The notes: generated from the sequence alone by a model not told the origin. A stretch of 42,102 bases of DNA from Saccharofermentans sp. (GCA_024403715.1 JAKSRJ010000019.1:1-42102), one strand, 5' to 3'. Shown: positions 8,438 to 17,279, counted from the stretch's first letter. Numbers and translations are program-made.

Positions 8438-8740
8438 TTAAATAAAGCTATCTGCTTTAGTCTTGTTAACAGATTCAGTTGATCTATATTCGCTAACCAT
8501 ATTTCTCAAAAGAACTACATAGTTATTAATGATTGTTGAATATTCCTCAAACCTTGGTTGCATACCTGTTATCTTTCCTCTGATTGATTCAGCAGAATCA
8601 CTCTCCCAGGAACCAGCCAAATCGTTAATTGTTCTCTGAATCTCCTCTAGCTTAGCGAGCAACTGCTTATTATTACTATCAATTCTTGTTGCGTAATCTT
8701 CAATCAAACCATAATTTACACTTAATTCTCTGTTTTCCAT
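8438..8740 (-). CDS. WXG100-family protein (W-E-S variant)
   Basis: A 100-residue Esx-type helical hairpin. The turn is Trp45-Glu46-Ser47, with Ser in place of Gly, and the C-terminal region has Tyr85-x3-Glu89, matching the YxxxD/E export signal of T7SS substrates. GGAGAAAT lies before the ATG. It is 36 nt downstream of the other 100-residue WXG100 gene, so the two are likely to form a heterodimer and be exported together by EssC. Confidence 0.88.
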   Translation of the reverse strand: MENRELSVNYGLIEDYATRIDSNNKQLLAKLEEIQRTINDLAGSWESDSAESIRGKITGMQPRFEEYSTIINNYVVLLRNMVSEYRSTESVNKTKADSFI

Positions 8741-8776
8741 TTTTATTTCTCCTTATCACAAGTAATAATCAAATAA

Positions 8777-9079
8777 TTAATTCTGCAAACCACTAATCTG
8801 TGACTTAATATCCTCTGATGCTGTATCGTAATTAGTAGCAGCCTCATTAAGGAAACTTGCATATTCATTCATCAGATTCTGCATTGTCAAAAAGTCATCC
8901 TGGAAGCCACTAATCTGTGTCTTAAATGCATTAGCATCTGGGCCTGTCCAAGCAGATGAAACCAACTCATCAACCAAAGAGTAAAGATTCTCATAAACGT
9001 TCTTATACTCTACTGCTAAATCTTCAACTGTGTTTGAAGCTACCTTAAGTGATCCTGTATTAACTTTAATGCTGTCCAT
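8777..9079 (-). CDS. WXG100-family protein, EsxA-like
   Basis: A 100-residue WXG100 protein with the canonical turn Trp44-Thr45-Gly46 in the middle of two long helices. A C-terminal Tyr84 is followed by acidic residues at +5 and +6, so the YxxxD/E signal is present only in a shifted form. It has the strongest ribosome binding site of the locus (CAGGAGGAG, 5 nt before ATG) and follows a 118-nt gap. Both suggest that it is made in larger amounts than EssC, as expected for a secreted substrate. Confidence 0.93.
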   Translation of the reverse strand: MDSIKVNTGSLKVASNTVEDLAVEYKNVYENLYSLVDELVSSAWTGPDANAFKTQISGFQDDFLTMQNLMNEYASFLNEAATNYDTASEDIKSQISGLQN

Positions 9080-9197
9080 TTTTCTCCTCCTGAGAATATA
9101 ATTTTGAAGATTTGCTCTTCATGACTACATACTAATACACAGGAAATTCAACAACGTAAAATGTAACGAATAACACTTCAAGTGTCACGAATTGCAT
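9080..9197 (-). promoter_or_regulatory. Gap before the esx genes: short hairpin, possible weak internal promoter
   Basis: The gap holds ACACTT-C-AAGTGT (9173-9185), a 6-bp inverted repeat flanked by two similar ACGAAT strings. Further downstream on the minus strand lies a poor promoter candidate: TTGTTG (9154-9149), 17-nt spacer, TATGTA (9131-9126). The hairpin lacks a strong U-tract. Together they could allow esx mRNA to be set apart from essC mRNA, but the evidence is weak. Confidence 0.25.
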
Positions 9198-9434
9198 CTA
9201 CATGAGTAAAACTGTATCGCCATTCATTAATGAAGTCTCATAAACATACATATCAGAAGGAATAATAGATCCATCTTTCATATAGCATAGAGATAATTTA
9301 TCTACAGAATAATCTTTAAGCATATAATCTTTAAGTAACAGCGTAATATCACGTACTTTCATTTCATATGATATGTACATCTCATATGATTTTCCAATAT
9401 ATGGAGAAGTTACGTTTATAAGCAATTTATTCAT
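9198..9434 (-). CDS. YukD/EsaB-like ubiquitin-fold protein
   Basis: A 78-residue protein with the beta-grasp pattern of the YukD/EsaB family: strand, turn, strand, a central helix around VRDITLLLKDYM, then strands ending in GDTVLLM. This family is cytoplasmic and regulates or assists T7SSb in Firmicutes. I placed the start at the ATG at 9434 (the adjacent ATG at 9437 is equally possible), which follows a GAGGTGG site and overlaps the end of essC by 8 nt. The overlap implies coupled translation with the ATPase. Confidence 0.82.
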   Translation of the reverse strand: MNKLLINVTSPYIGKSYEMYISYEMKVRDITLLLKDYMLKDYSVDKLSLCYMKDGSIIPSDMYVYETSLMNGDTVLLM

Positions 9435-12400
9435 CATCCACCTCGAAATCACTAGGTACTACATAACGGACTTTCTCAACAATTCCGTCATTAATCCAGT
9501 AACCATCGTAATCTTTAATTGATTCATCATATCTACGGCTTCTCTCGCTAATCATCAAACGAGTCTGATTATTAAGGCCATTACCAATCCACAGCCCATT
9601 ACCTTTACATCTCTCTGCAAACCAATCTTCTATGTGATAATTGATAGTTGATCCTATAGAATCACAGATTATAAAGAAAATATTGCAAAAGCCCATAACG
9701 CGCCTTATTGATGTTTTAAGTTCAACCATAGCGTCCTGAGGTGTTATTGCTAATTCGGATACTTCGGCTTTATCAGAATTAAACTCTGAAGACAGCTGGC
9801 CCATATTGTTTACAACCACAACTATAGGACTCATATCACAGTTAGGATTTCCTCCACTAGTTTTATATTCATTATTTCTTGTTAGTGATATCTGATAAAT
9901 TTCATCCATAATCTTAACAATGGAATCTCGGTCACTATAGTATTCGATACTATCTAAACCATCTATTCTATTGTCAGAATTAATAACTACAGTTCTACTA
10001 ATAATTTCATTAATAGTCTCTAATGCACCATATACAGTCCTGAGGGCATCTTCGGAATTAATCGCAAACGTGAATAATACGTTATTTTTACTAAAATCAA
10101 TCATTTTAAACGAATAATCCTTATATGATACGCCGACTGGATAAGTATACTTACCCAGAAGACTGGAAGCTGCAAACGAAGGATATACCAAAACAGGTAC
10201 AGTAGGTATCCTTCTCGCTTTCATGCCATGGTATATTCTCTTCAATTCAGCACACAATTCATCAACGTATTCAATAAATTCAGATTCATCGTTTACTAGA
10301 CTTGCTGTCTGGAATGAATATGTAGAGCCGTCCACAAATATTCCGCTTCCCATAACATTTCTTGGAATCAAAGTAGTAGATTTACCGAAGATTGCATTAA
10401 AATCGTTATTATCATTCATCCTTAAAGCAAATGAATTAGAAAAATTTTGAAGAATACGGAACTTGATACCAGCTTGGCTAGGCGCTGTAACTACGAAATA
10501 AACACCATACTTAGCACATTCTCTAGTTATAGTCAGGATTTCACCTTCAAACTGGTTATAGTTTTCCATAAAGTTTGTGAAATTATTAATCAGAACTGCT
10601 ATATAAGGTAATACCTCTCCGGAAAGCTCATTATATCGAGTTATGCTACCTGCATAATCTGAGAATTTCTTCTTACGCTGCGCGAGCTCCAATCTAATCA
10701 TTTTAATAAAGCTTAATACCTTATCGTCATCTCCAGCTATAACATAATCTCCAACCTGTGGCGCATTACTATATATCTTTAAAGTTTCGGCTCCAAAATC
10801 AAAAATGTAAGCATTAAGCCTTTCTGGAGAATAGTTCATTAAAAGGGAATTAATCACAGCATTTAATACCATTTCCTCACCACTACCTACAGAACCGTAA
10901 AATATAGTATTGCCAGACTTTTCAAAATCTACTGTCAATATATCCTGTTTCTGAACATATGGATTATCATATTCACCCACTACTGCACATATTCTATCCA
11001 TAGGAGCAATATAATTATATTTTGTAATTAAGTCGTTCAATAAAATAACTGGAGGTAGTTCAGGAAGCCACAACTGTCTAACTGTAATATCATCATCTTT
11101 GGATTTCTTATTTAAGAACTCCATTATCTTAACAATTTGCTTCTCATTCCCATCCTTTTTTATGCTCTCATTACCGATAGTATCCTCAATATTACCGTGG
11201 CTATCAATTATCTCAATGTAATCATCGTTTTCAACAACGATATTATCTGAATCTTCATATGGAGCACCAGTCCAAGCAGATTGACCCAATTCAAAGAGTT
11301 CATTATAACCAACTTGCAAATAGAATCGACCAGTCTCTTTTAACTCAGCTGCGTCAGGACGCTTAAGCATATCATTACTGTCTTCTCTTCCCTGAACCTT
11401 AAGACATACTCTGAATCTTGAGTTAGCCCAAATTTGCTCATTAACTACACCTGCAGGCTTCTGAGTAGCTAGAATAAGGTGTACGCCAAGACTTCGTCCA
11501 ACACGAGCCGTACTAATCAAGGAAGCCATAAATTCAGGCTGTTGGGATTTAAGTTCCGCAAACTCATCCGAAACAATAAATAAATGAGGTATCGCTTCTT
11601 CTACCAGACCCTTACGATATAGCTTTTGGTACTTATAGATATCCATTGTCGCATCATTTGCAACTAATCTAGCCTCTCCAAAAATTTTCTCTCTTCGCTT
11701 GAGCTCACTCTCAATAGAAAGAATAGACCTTGTTATTGAACTTCCATCAAGGTTTGTAATTGTTCCAGCCAAATGAGGCAAACGATACTTCTCGTTCTCA
11801 AAAGCACCAGTTAATCCACCACCTTTGTAATCAATTAACACAAAAGCCACTTCATCAGGATGGTAATTAATAGCCATCGAAAGGATATATGTAATAATAA
11901 ACTCAGACTTTCCTGATCCAGTCATACCAGCAACAAGACCATGAGGACCATGAACTCGCTCATGTAAATCTAGATAGAATACATCACCATTAGTATCAAT
12001 TCCCACGGGCGTCTGCAATGACCTAGTAGGATCATTCTCACTCCAACGCTGATCAATGTTCAAGTGATCAACTTTTCCTACTCCAAACATATCCATAAAA
12101 GACATCATCTGAGGTAAATCATATTTTCCTCGCTTGAGATCTAGTTTATAGGAGGCCAATCTATGTGTATACATAAACATCTGGCTTATATCGATTCTGT
12201 CCTGAACGAACCCCGCTTGAATATCATTAAGACTATCTGTCAAACGCCCCTGTTCACCATGAACTTCAATGACAGTCTTACACTCCTTAGGAAGACATTT
12301 AAAATCATCAAAACAAGATATCACAGTAAAATTAGTCAAATTATCTGCTTCTAATATTTCTGATATAAAGGAACACTTTTGAAACAAATAATAGCTAGTA

Positions 12401-14013
12401 GCAATAACTATGTAATGAACGTTATGCGTTTTTGCTTCTGATTCATCAACAACAATCTTACCAATAGCAGGAGAGAGTTCTCTTAACTCTTCTTCTGTAG
12501 AAGCAATAAACCTAAATTTTCTCTCATTATCCCATGAATGCTGTATCCACTTTAAGTATTCAAGTTTTTTCTCATATTTCTGTTCATATATACTAACTAT
12601 TTTTACTTCATCGTAACTATGCAAAGATACTATTTGCATAATCATATTCAATAGCATATTAAAGCGTGATTTTTCATCCCCAACAATACCGATAGATTTA
12701 GTTGATCTTGCAGGAACCATAATAGGAACATTCTCTAATTGCTTATCTTCATCTTGAAAAGCAAATAGCTCATTTTTCATAACATCATCATCAACACTAA
12801 ATTTTTCCTGTGGGAAGGTAATAGAACCTTTAAATGGATAATTACCAACACCAGTTCGCGAATGCAAAAGATCATTATGATCTGGTGTTCTTTCCCAGAC
12901 GCGGCGATTCCAAAAATCAGGATTATTCAACTGATTTAGCACTGGTGGATAATTACTTCTCAAAGTTTCAGACTGTTGAATCATCAGTTTCTTCAATTCA
13001 GCCTTCATTGATTCGAGGTATTTATGGTATTTTTCTCGACGCTCTTCTTCTTTTTTCTTTTTATTCTTACGAGTAGCTCTTCTTGTAAAAACCGGCAAAA
13101 TAACCATACCAACAAGCATACTTACAGCCATAACTATAGAAGGTATAGACGAAGTAATGTCACCGCCACGTCTCATTGTATTAATAACAGAAAAAACTGC
13201 GCTTGTCATAGACGCGGCACCCATCATCATTTGAGGTGCTACAGTCATAAATATTGAACCAGATTCTTGATCTACCTTCTGAGGTGGCATATCAACATTT
13301 AAATCAATAGGAATGATTGAACGGACAAATCTTGGTGGTCTATAATAATACCCATGATCAACATACTTTGAGTTATGTTCACTCTTATCACCATTAAGTT
13401 CCATAGGTGAAACTATATCGGTATTCACATATACTTCATTTCGAGGATTATTTAAGCAAAAGAAATCACTACCAATAACGAATTTGACGCCAAGAATATA
13501 AACTACGTCTCCAGGAATAAGTTCACGTTGAAGATTAACTCTATCACCACTTACGTAAACACCATTATTATGACCACTCTCTTTTATTTCCCAACTATTA
13601 CCTTTTCGAACTAATTGAGCATGATGATTCGATATGTATTTATTTTTGATTCTAATATGAGAGTCTTCACCACTACCGATATTTAAAACAGAATTGTCTC
13701 TCATTGAGTACTTGATAAAACTACGTGTGCCCAAATCTCCACTTTCAATAAATACAAAAGCTTTACAAGGATTATCCCCTTTTAGTTCTACCTGATAAAA
13801 AAAGCCTGGTACTAATGATAAAACTGGGGTTTGCAAAGATATATAATCATCGCTTTTTATAATCCAATTATTTCCACTATCATTTGCTTCTACTGATAAT
13901 ACTCGATTCGAATTAATAGGTTTATCTCTATCGACAATCCAATACTTACCACTAATTACTTCTGGTAATTCAAGACTAAGCAATTTTTGGGGATTCATTA
14001 AAACTAATTGCAT
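9427..14013 (-). CDS. essC: EssC-type FtsK/SpoIIIE ATPase of type VII secretion
   Basis: A 1528-residue motor protein, the size of Firmicutes EssC/YukBA. Residues 1-95 form the N-terminal Yuk-type domain, about 100-190 form an FHA domain (SNHHAQLV near 128-135), and hydrophobic segments at about 255-275 and 288-310 cross the membrane, followed by a lysine-rich stretch. ATPase domain 1 has Walker A GMTGSGKS at 696-703 and Walker B LFIVSDE at 811-817. Domain 2 has a degenerate Walker A, GSVGSGEE at 1040-1047, where the Lys is replaced by Glu, and a third domain toward the C-terminus has no clear P-loop. It pulls Esx substrates across the membrane. GGTGG precedes the ATG. FHA plus nearby kinase suggests phospho-control of the motor. 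Confidence 0.95.
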   Translation of the reverse strand: MQLVLMNPQKLLSLELPEVISGKYWIVDRDKPINSNRVLSVEANDSGNNWIIKSDDYISLQTPVLSLVPGFFYQVELKGDNPCKAFVFIESGDLGTRSFIKYSMRDNSVLNIGSGEDSHIRIKNKYISNHHAQLVRKGNSWEIKESGHNNGVYVSGDRVNLQRELIPGDVVYILGVKFVIGSDFFCLNNPRNEVYVNTDIVSPMELNGDKSEHNSKYVDHGYYYRPPRFVRSIIPIDLNVDMPPQKVDQESGSIFMTVAPQMMMGAASMTSAVFSVINTMRRGGDITSSIPSIVMAVSMLVGMVILPVFTRRATRKNKKKKEEERREKYHKYLESMKAELKKLMIQQSETLRSNYPPVLNQLNNPDFWNRRVWERTPDHNDLLHSRTGVGNYPFKGSITFPQEKFSVDDDVMKNELFAFQDEDKQLENVPIMVPARSTKSIGIVGDEKSRFNMLLNMIMQIVSLHSYDEVKIVSIYEQKYEKKLEYLKWIQHSWDNERKFRFIASTEEELRELSPAIGKIVVDESEAKTHNVHYIVIATSYYLFQKCSFISEILEADNLTNFTVISCFDDFKCLPKECKTVIEVHGEQGRLTDSLNDIQAGFVQDRIDISQMFMYTHRLASYKLDLKRGKYDLPQMMSFMDMFGVGKVDHLNIDQRWSENDPTRSLQTPVGIDTNGDVFYLDLHERVHGPHGLVAGMTGSGKSEFIITYILSMAINYHPDEVAFVLIDYKGGGLTGAFENEKYRLPHLAGTITNLDGSSITRSILSIESELKRREKIFGEARLVANDATMDIYKYQKLYRKGLVEEAIPHLFIVSDEFAELKSQQPEFMASLISTARVGRSLGVHLILATQKPAGVVNEQIWANSRFRVCLKVQGREDSNDMLKRPDAAELKETGRFYLQVGYNELFELGQSAWTGAPYEDSDNIVVENDDYIEIIDSHGNIEDTIGNESIKKDGNEKQIVKIMEFLNKKSKDDDITVRQLWLPELPPVILLNDLITKYNYIAPMDRICAVVGEYDNPYVQKQDILTVDFEKSGNTIFYGSVGSGEEMVLNAVINSLLMNYSPERLNAYIFDFGAETLKIYSNAPQVGDYVIAGDDDKVLSFIKMIRLELAQRKKKFSDYAGSITRYNELSGEVLPYIAVLINNFTNFMENYNQFEGEILTITRECAKYGVYFVVTAPSQAGIKFRILQNFSNSFALRMNDNNDFNAIFGKSTTLIPRNVMGSGIFVDGSTYSFQTASLVNDESEFIEYVDELCAELKRIYHGMKARRIPTVPVLVYPSFAASSLLGKYTYPVGVSYKDYSFKMIDFSKNNVLFTFAINSEDALRTVYGALETINEIISRTVVINSDNRIDGLDSIEYYSDRDSIVKIMDEIYQISLTRNNEYKTSGGNPNCDMSPIVVVVNNMGQLSSEFNSDKAEVSELAITPQDAMVELKTSIRRVMGFCNIFFIICDSIGSTINYHIEDWFAERCKGNGLWIGNGLNNQTRLMISERSRRYDESIKDYDGYWINDGIVEKVRYVVPSDFEVDDE

Positions 14014-14023
14014 ACAATACCAC

Positions 14024-14710
14024 CTAGAGTTTTACTACTTCTTTTATTGTCTGTGTATATTTTCGTGAAACAGGTATTAATTCATGAGTAAATAACCGAA
14101 TAAAACCTTTGGAATAATCCTGTATACGCTCTTTATTAACAATGTAGCTTCTATGACACTGTACAAACTGATCAGGAAGTTTTTCTATCATTTCACTCAT
14201 AGTCATATTGACATCGTATACATTTTCATCAGAATATATCGCAAGATTTCTTCCATCACTTTCAATATATCTAATAGAAGAGAACAAAATCTTATAGTGC
14301 ATTCTTTGAGATACAATCTCTAAAACTTGTTTATGCTCACTCTCGAGAGACTTATTTATCTTATTCAATACTCTTGCTAATAAATCATTCTTCAATGGTA
14401 TTTTTAGAAAGCAATACGGGTTTGCTTCAAAAATTGCCTCTGCACATTCTGTTGATTCAGAATAAAAAACAACCTTTATAATTGGAAAATAATTCTGAAT
14501 ATCATTAGCAACCTGAATGCTACTAAAGTCATCATAATCTACATGAACTATAAGAAGGTCAACTTCACCTTTCATTTCATCATAAACATAAGAAACTAAA
14601 GCAAACGCAGTAGAACAAATCTCACAATCTGTTCCCACAACACAAGACTGCATTAAATCAACTATTCTATTAGCTCTCCTAGTATCTTTATCAAGTACCG
14701 CTACCCTCAT
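14024..14710 (-). CDS. LytTR response regulator with atypical receiver
   Basis: A 228-residue regulator (start at the ATG at 14710) with a receiver-like domain and a C-terminal LytTR DNA-binding domain (about the last 95 residues, with the RYIESDGRNLAIYS and CHRSYIVN motifs). Using an in-frame GTG at 14728 as residue 1, the receiver keeps acidic Asp13/Asp15 and Lys109 of the LKxPLK motif, but the phosphoacceptor position aligns with His62 (DLLIVHVD instead of a DLxxLD pattern). It is therefore probably not controlled by ordinary Asp phosphorylation, and no sensor histidine kinase lies nearby. I prefer 14710 because the first beta strand starts at once; the GTG has its AGGGG directly touching it. 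It lies 10 nt upstream of essC and probably controls this operon. Confidence 0.87.
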   Translation of the reverse strand: MRVAVLDKDTRRANRIVDLMQSCVVGTDCEICSTAFALVSYVYDEMKGEVDLLIVHVDYDDFSSIQVANDIQNYFPIIKVVFYSESTECAEAIFEANPYCFLKIPLKNDLLARVLNKINKSLESEHKQVLEIVSQRMHYKILFSSIRYIESDGRNLAIYSDENVYDVNMTMSEMIEKLPDQFVQCHRSYIVNKERIQDYSKGFIRLFTHELIPVSRKYTQTIKEVVKL

Positions 14711-14724
14711 GGTACTGCCGTCAT
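14710..14724 (-). other. Possible five-codon leader ORF coupled to the regulator
   Basis: ATG at 14724 has AGGGG three nucleotides upstream and encodes M-T-A-V-P followed by a TGA (14711-14709) that overlaps the regulator's ATG (14710) as ATGA. The regulator's own ATG has no clear ribosome binding site, so ribosomes finishing this mini-ORF could start the regulator. This is read directly from the sequence, but such short ORFs arise by chance. Confidence 0.3.
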
Positions 14725-14756
14725 ACACCCCTATGAATTGAAATCAAAGATTATTA

Positions 14757-14819
14757 GACCATAGGACTTAACAAGTCCTATGGTCTCTGATATGCGTAGG
14801 ATATCAGGCGTTTTTCGCC
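14757..14819 (-). promoter_or_regulatory. Tandem hairpins in the leader of the T7SS operon
   Basis: Three inverted repeats follow one another. GGCG-TTTTT-CGCC lies at 14807-14819, CTGATAT/ATATCAG at 14787-14807, and a perfect 13-bp stem GACCATAGGACTT/AAGTCCTATGGTC with a 3-nt loop at 14757-14785. The last stem is not followed by a clean U-tract on the minus strand. Its 3' arm contains CCUAUG, which is complementary to the CAUAGG of the ribosome binding site at 14728-14737, so alternative folding could hide that site. It may instead be the terminator of the upstream ABC operon. Confidence 0.55.
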
Positions 14820-14839
14820 ACTACATAAGGGATAACAGA

Positions 14840-14870
14840 CAGTTTAAATTATTTGTAAACTTAAAAACTG
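14840..14870. promoter_or_regulatory. Candidate regulator box (inverted CAGTTT repeat)
   Basis: CAGTTT at 14840-14845 and AAACTG at 14865-14870 form an inverted pair upstream of the LytTR gene. LytTR proteins bind paired sites containing a GTT core, so this is a possible autoregulatory site. A poor promoter (TTTACA, 18 nt, TTATCC on the minus strand) overlaps it. Both calls are weak. Confidence 0.2.
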
Positions 14871-14892
14871 CTTCTATTACGAATATTAACGA

Positions 14893-14967
14893 ATAAAGCA
14901 CGCTCGCAGCAAGTTCCGCAGGCAGCTTTGCTGCCGAGGACTTGTCTGAAGCTGCGAGCTACTTTAT
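14893..14967. repeat. GC-rich long imperfect palindrome (REP-like or terminator)
   Basis: Nested arms ATAAAG...CTTTAT, GCTCGCAGC...GCTGCGAGC, AAGTTCC...GGACTT and GGCAGC-TTT-GCTGCC make a 75-nt stem-loop with small bulges. It begins at the stop codon of the ABC permease gene and is far richer in GC than its surroundings. On the minus strand it is followed by GTGCTTTATTCGTT, a weak U-tract. It may be a terminator or a dispersed palindromic repeat. Confidence 0.6.
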
Positions 14968-16568
14968 GAGTTAAACTCTGCGTTTTCAATAACCTTAGAC
15001 GCTGGTATTAACATAATAAGAACAAGGATTACACCGATAACTGTAATTGTTATTACTGCGCTTGTAAGTGATGTTAAAAGCATAACTACGGAACCGATTA
15101 TTGTGGCGATACTTACCATAATCATAATACCGATGTATCTAACAATCATAAGAAGATATCTTCCGAGAGTTGAGCATACTCTTAGCACTACGAGAGCGTA
15201 GATTTCACAAAGGATGTCATAAACCATCATCATGAAAAATAGCGCTACAGCCGCTGCAGGTGTAACATTTGGAATCAAGAAAAAGAATGTTCCGACACAA
15301 ACGATTGAGTCAAAAATCATCTCCTGAATATCTGATGCCATACAAGCCAAAATCTTACGAGAAGACTTCTCAGGAACGAGATAAATATAAGGCTTAGAGA
15401 ATTCAAGAACAGTCTTACCACCACCATAGATAACTGCGTTTAAAATAAGAGTCATCATAAGAGAAGTAATTAAAGCTAATGATTCATCACCTTCTGCTGC
15501 AATAGTTTTCATAAAGAAAAGCATATAGATGACAATAATAATTCTGTAGAGCAAAGCCATTGGATTGATAAAAGAAAACTTGGAAGCTCTCTTATTCATA
15601 AGAAGATGCGTTGCTGCGAATGCAAAGGCCCCCTCGCCCTTGCCCATTGTCTCCTTACCAACCTTTATCTTGTTATTAACACGAGCTGTATCTGCATCAA
15701 TACCAGCTCTTTTAGCTTCGCGTAAATCTGCAACCTTCTGAGCAGAAGCCATAGCAGATTCGTAATAATCAAGATCAGACTTGTTATAAAGAAGAATTAA
15801 ACCAGCGATAGTAGCAACTAGTAGTACCGCACCAATAATGGAATAAACAATACTGCCATTGATAATTCCATCATATATAACACCAATCCAACCCCAAACT
15901 GGATAGAACTTGGTTAGCATTGATTGTCCAAAAGAGGCTACTGCATTAGCCACAGAAAACTTTTCACCTGACATAAGAATGGGAAGAACAACGATTACTA
16001 CAGGAACAAGCATAACTGCAAAAAGAACTACTTTGCAGATATTTTTCATCTTATCGTCTTCAACATACTTAACGCCAAACCAAGCCCCAATAAAATAGCC
16101 AATAAATGCACTAGCTAAACATTCAATCCATAGAGCAATTAAATCTATAGTACTTACGCCAAGCATTGAATAAATAACAGCAGTTTGGCAAGAGATCATG
16201 AACATAATCATGATACATGTTCCAAATGCTCCGATAGCAGCAAGCCAGAGGTTAAATTTCTTTGTAAATGGGCCCGCTAGATGAAAATTAACATCTGCAA
16301 GTGATATTCCACCTACACCACCTACAATGCCTGTATAACACATGAAAGTGAACATCACACCTTCAATAAAATACAAACCACCAGTAACAACCTCTACATT
16401 ACGAGGAACGATGCTATCAGATGGAGTACCATCTGAATTTGGCATAGCCATCAAAGTTGGATACAAGAGCATGAAAAATATCATGCCTATAAATAACAAA
16501 GCTATAAGAATCTTCCATGGATGCTTAAGAAGACTTCTTCTAAATCTATAAAGCGTAGCTGAAAGCAT
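14964..16568 (-). CDS. ABC exporter membrane subunit
   Basis: A 534-residue polytopic membrane protein with about ten to twelve hydrophobic helices, including the opening one at about 19-39, and a charged cytoplasmic loop near residues 270-310. It has no ATP-binding domain; that is supplied by the gene upstream (9 nt gap). It resembles the group annotated as putative ABC exporter permeases in Firmicutes. GGAGGAAAT precedes the ATG. The substrate cannot be read from sequence. Its stop codon lies inside the long palindrome that may end transcription. Confidence 0.8.
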   Translation of the reverse strand: MLSATLYRFRRSLLKHPWKILIALLFIGMIFFMLLYPTLMAMPNSDGTPSDSIVPRNVEVVTGGLYFIEGVMFTFMCYTGIVGGVGGISLADVNFHLAGPFTKKFNLWLAAIGAFGTCIMIMFMISCQTAVIYSMLGVSTIDLIALWIECLASAFIGYFIGAWFGVKYVEDDKMKNICKVVLFAVMLVPVVIVVLPILMSGEKFSVANAVASFGQSMLTKFYPVWGWIGVIYDGIINGSIVYSIIGAVLLVATIAGLILLYNKSDLDYYESAMASAQKVADLREAKRAGIDADTARVNNKIKVGKETMGKGEGAFAFAATHLLMNKRASKFSFINPMALLYRIIIVIYMLFFMKTIAAEGDESLALITSLMMTLILNAVIYGGGKTVLEFSKPYIYLVPEKSSRKILACMASDIQEMIFDSIVCVGTFFFLIPNVTPAAAVALFFMMMVYDILCEIYALVVLRVCSTLGRYLLMIVRYIGIMIMVSIATIIGSVVMLLTSLTSAVITITVIGVILVLIMLIPASKVIENAEFNS

Positions 16569-16577
16569 ATTTCCTCC

Positions 16578-17279
16578 TTAAGACTTAGCGCCTTCTGTAA
16601 TCTGGAAGAACAATTCCTCAAGGCTCTTCTCATCATGATTGCCTGCAACATTATGTCTTGTAGCAGCAATCTTACCGTTCATCATAATATGAACTACATC
16701 CCAGTAATCTTCGAGTGTATCAATCATATGAGTTGAGATTAGTACAGTCTTACCCTGTTCCTTGAGTTCCTTAAACAAAAGCTTAAGTTCCTTAATCGCA
16801 TGTGGATCAAGACCAAGCATTGGCTCATCAAAGATAACTACTGAAGGATTATGTACCAAAGCACAGCAGATTGATACTTTCTGTTGCATACCCTTAGAGA
16901 GCTCTTTGCCCATCTTCTTACGCTTATCAGTAAGTTCAAATCTCTCAAGTAGTTTTTCTGTGATATTCTCGTCAGTAACACGATAAGCTCGTCTTACAAA
17001 CTCCAAATGCTCTTCAACAGTAAGTGTATCGTATAAAGCTGGTATCTCAGGGATATAACCAATCAATCTCTTAGCTTCCAAAGAGCGATTATCGAGACCA
17101 TTAATCTCGATAGTACCATCGTACTTCAAAAGGCCAACAATAGACTTGATAATTGTGGATTTACCTGCACCATTAGGTCCAAGTAGGATTCCTATCTCAG
17201 AATCATTAACTGTAAAAGATAAGTTGTCGTTAGCAAGAAATTTCTTGTATTTTTTAGTAACACCATTAACCGTAAGCAT
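16578..17279 (-). CDS. ABC transporter ATP-binding protein
   Basis: A 233-residue ABC ATPase with Walker A GPNGAGKST at 34-42, signature LSKGMQQ at 127-133, Walker B IFDEP at 149-153 and the switch His184 (STHMID). Size and motifs match ATPases of ABC-2-type exporters. It powers the membrane subunit encoded directly downstream. The ATG has a strong AAGGAGGG site. Transcription must start in the 148-nt gap shared with the divergent ligase-like gene. Confidence 0.93.
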   Translation of the reverse strand: MLTVNGVTKKYKKFLANDNLSFTVNDSEIGILLGPNGAGKSTIIKSIVGLLKYDGTIEINGLDNRSLEAKRLIGYIPEIPALYDTLTVEEHLEFVRRAYRVTDENITEKLLERFELTDKRKKMGKELSKGMQQKVSICCALVHNPSVVIFDEPMLGLDPHAIKELKLLFKELKEQGKTVLISTHMIDTLEDYWDVVHIMMNGKIAATRHNVAGNHDEKSLEELFFQITEGAKS

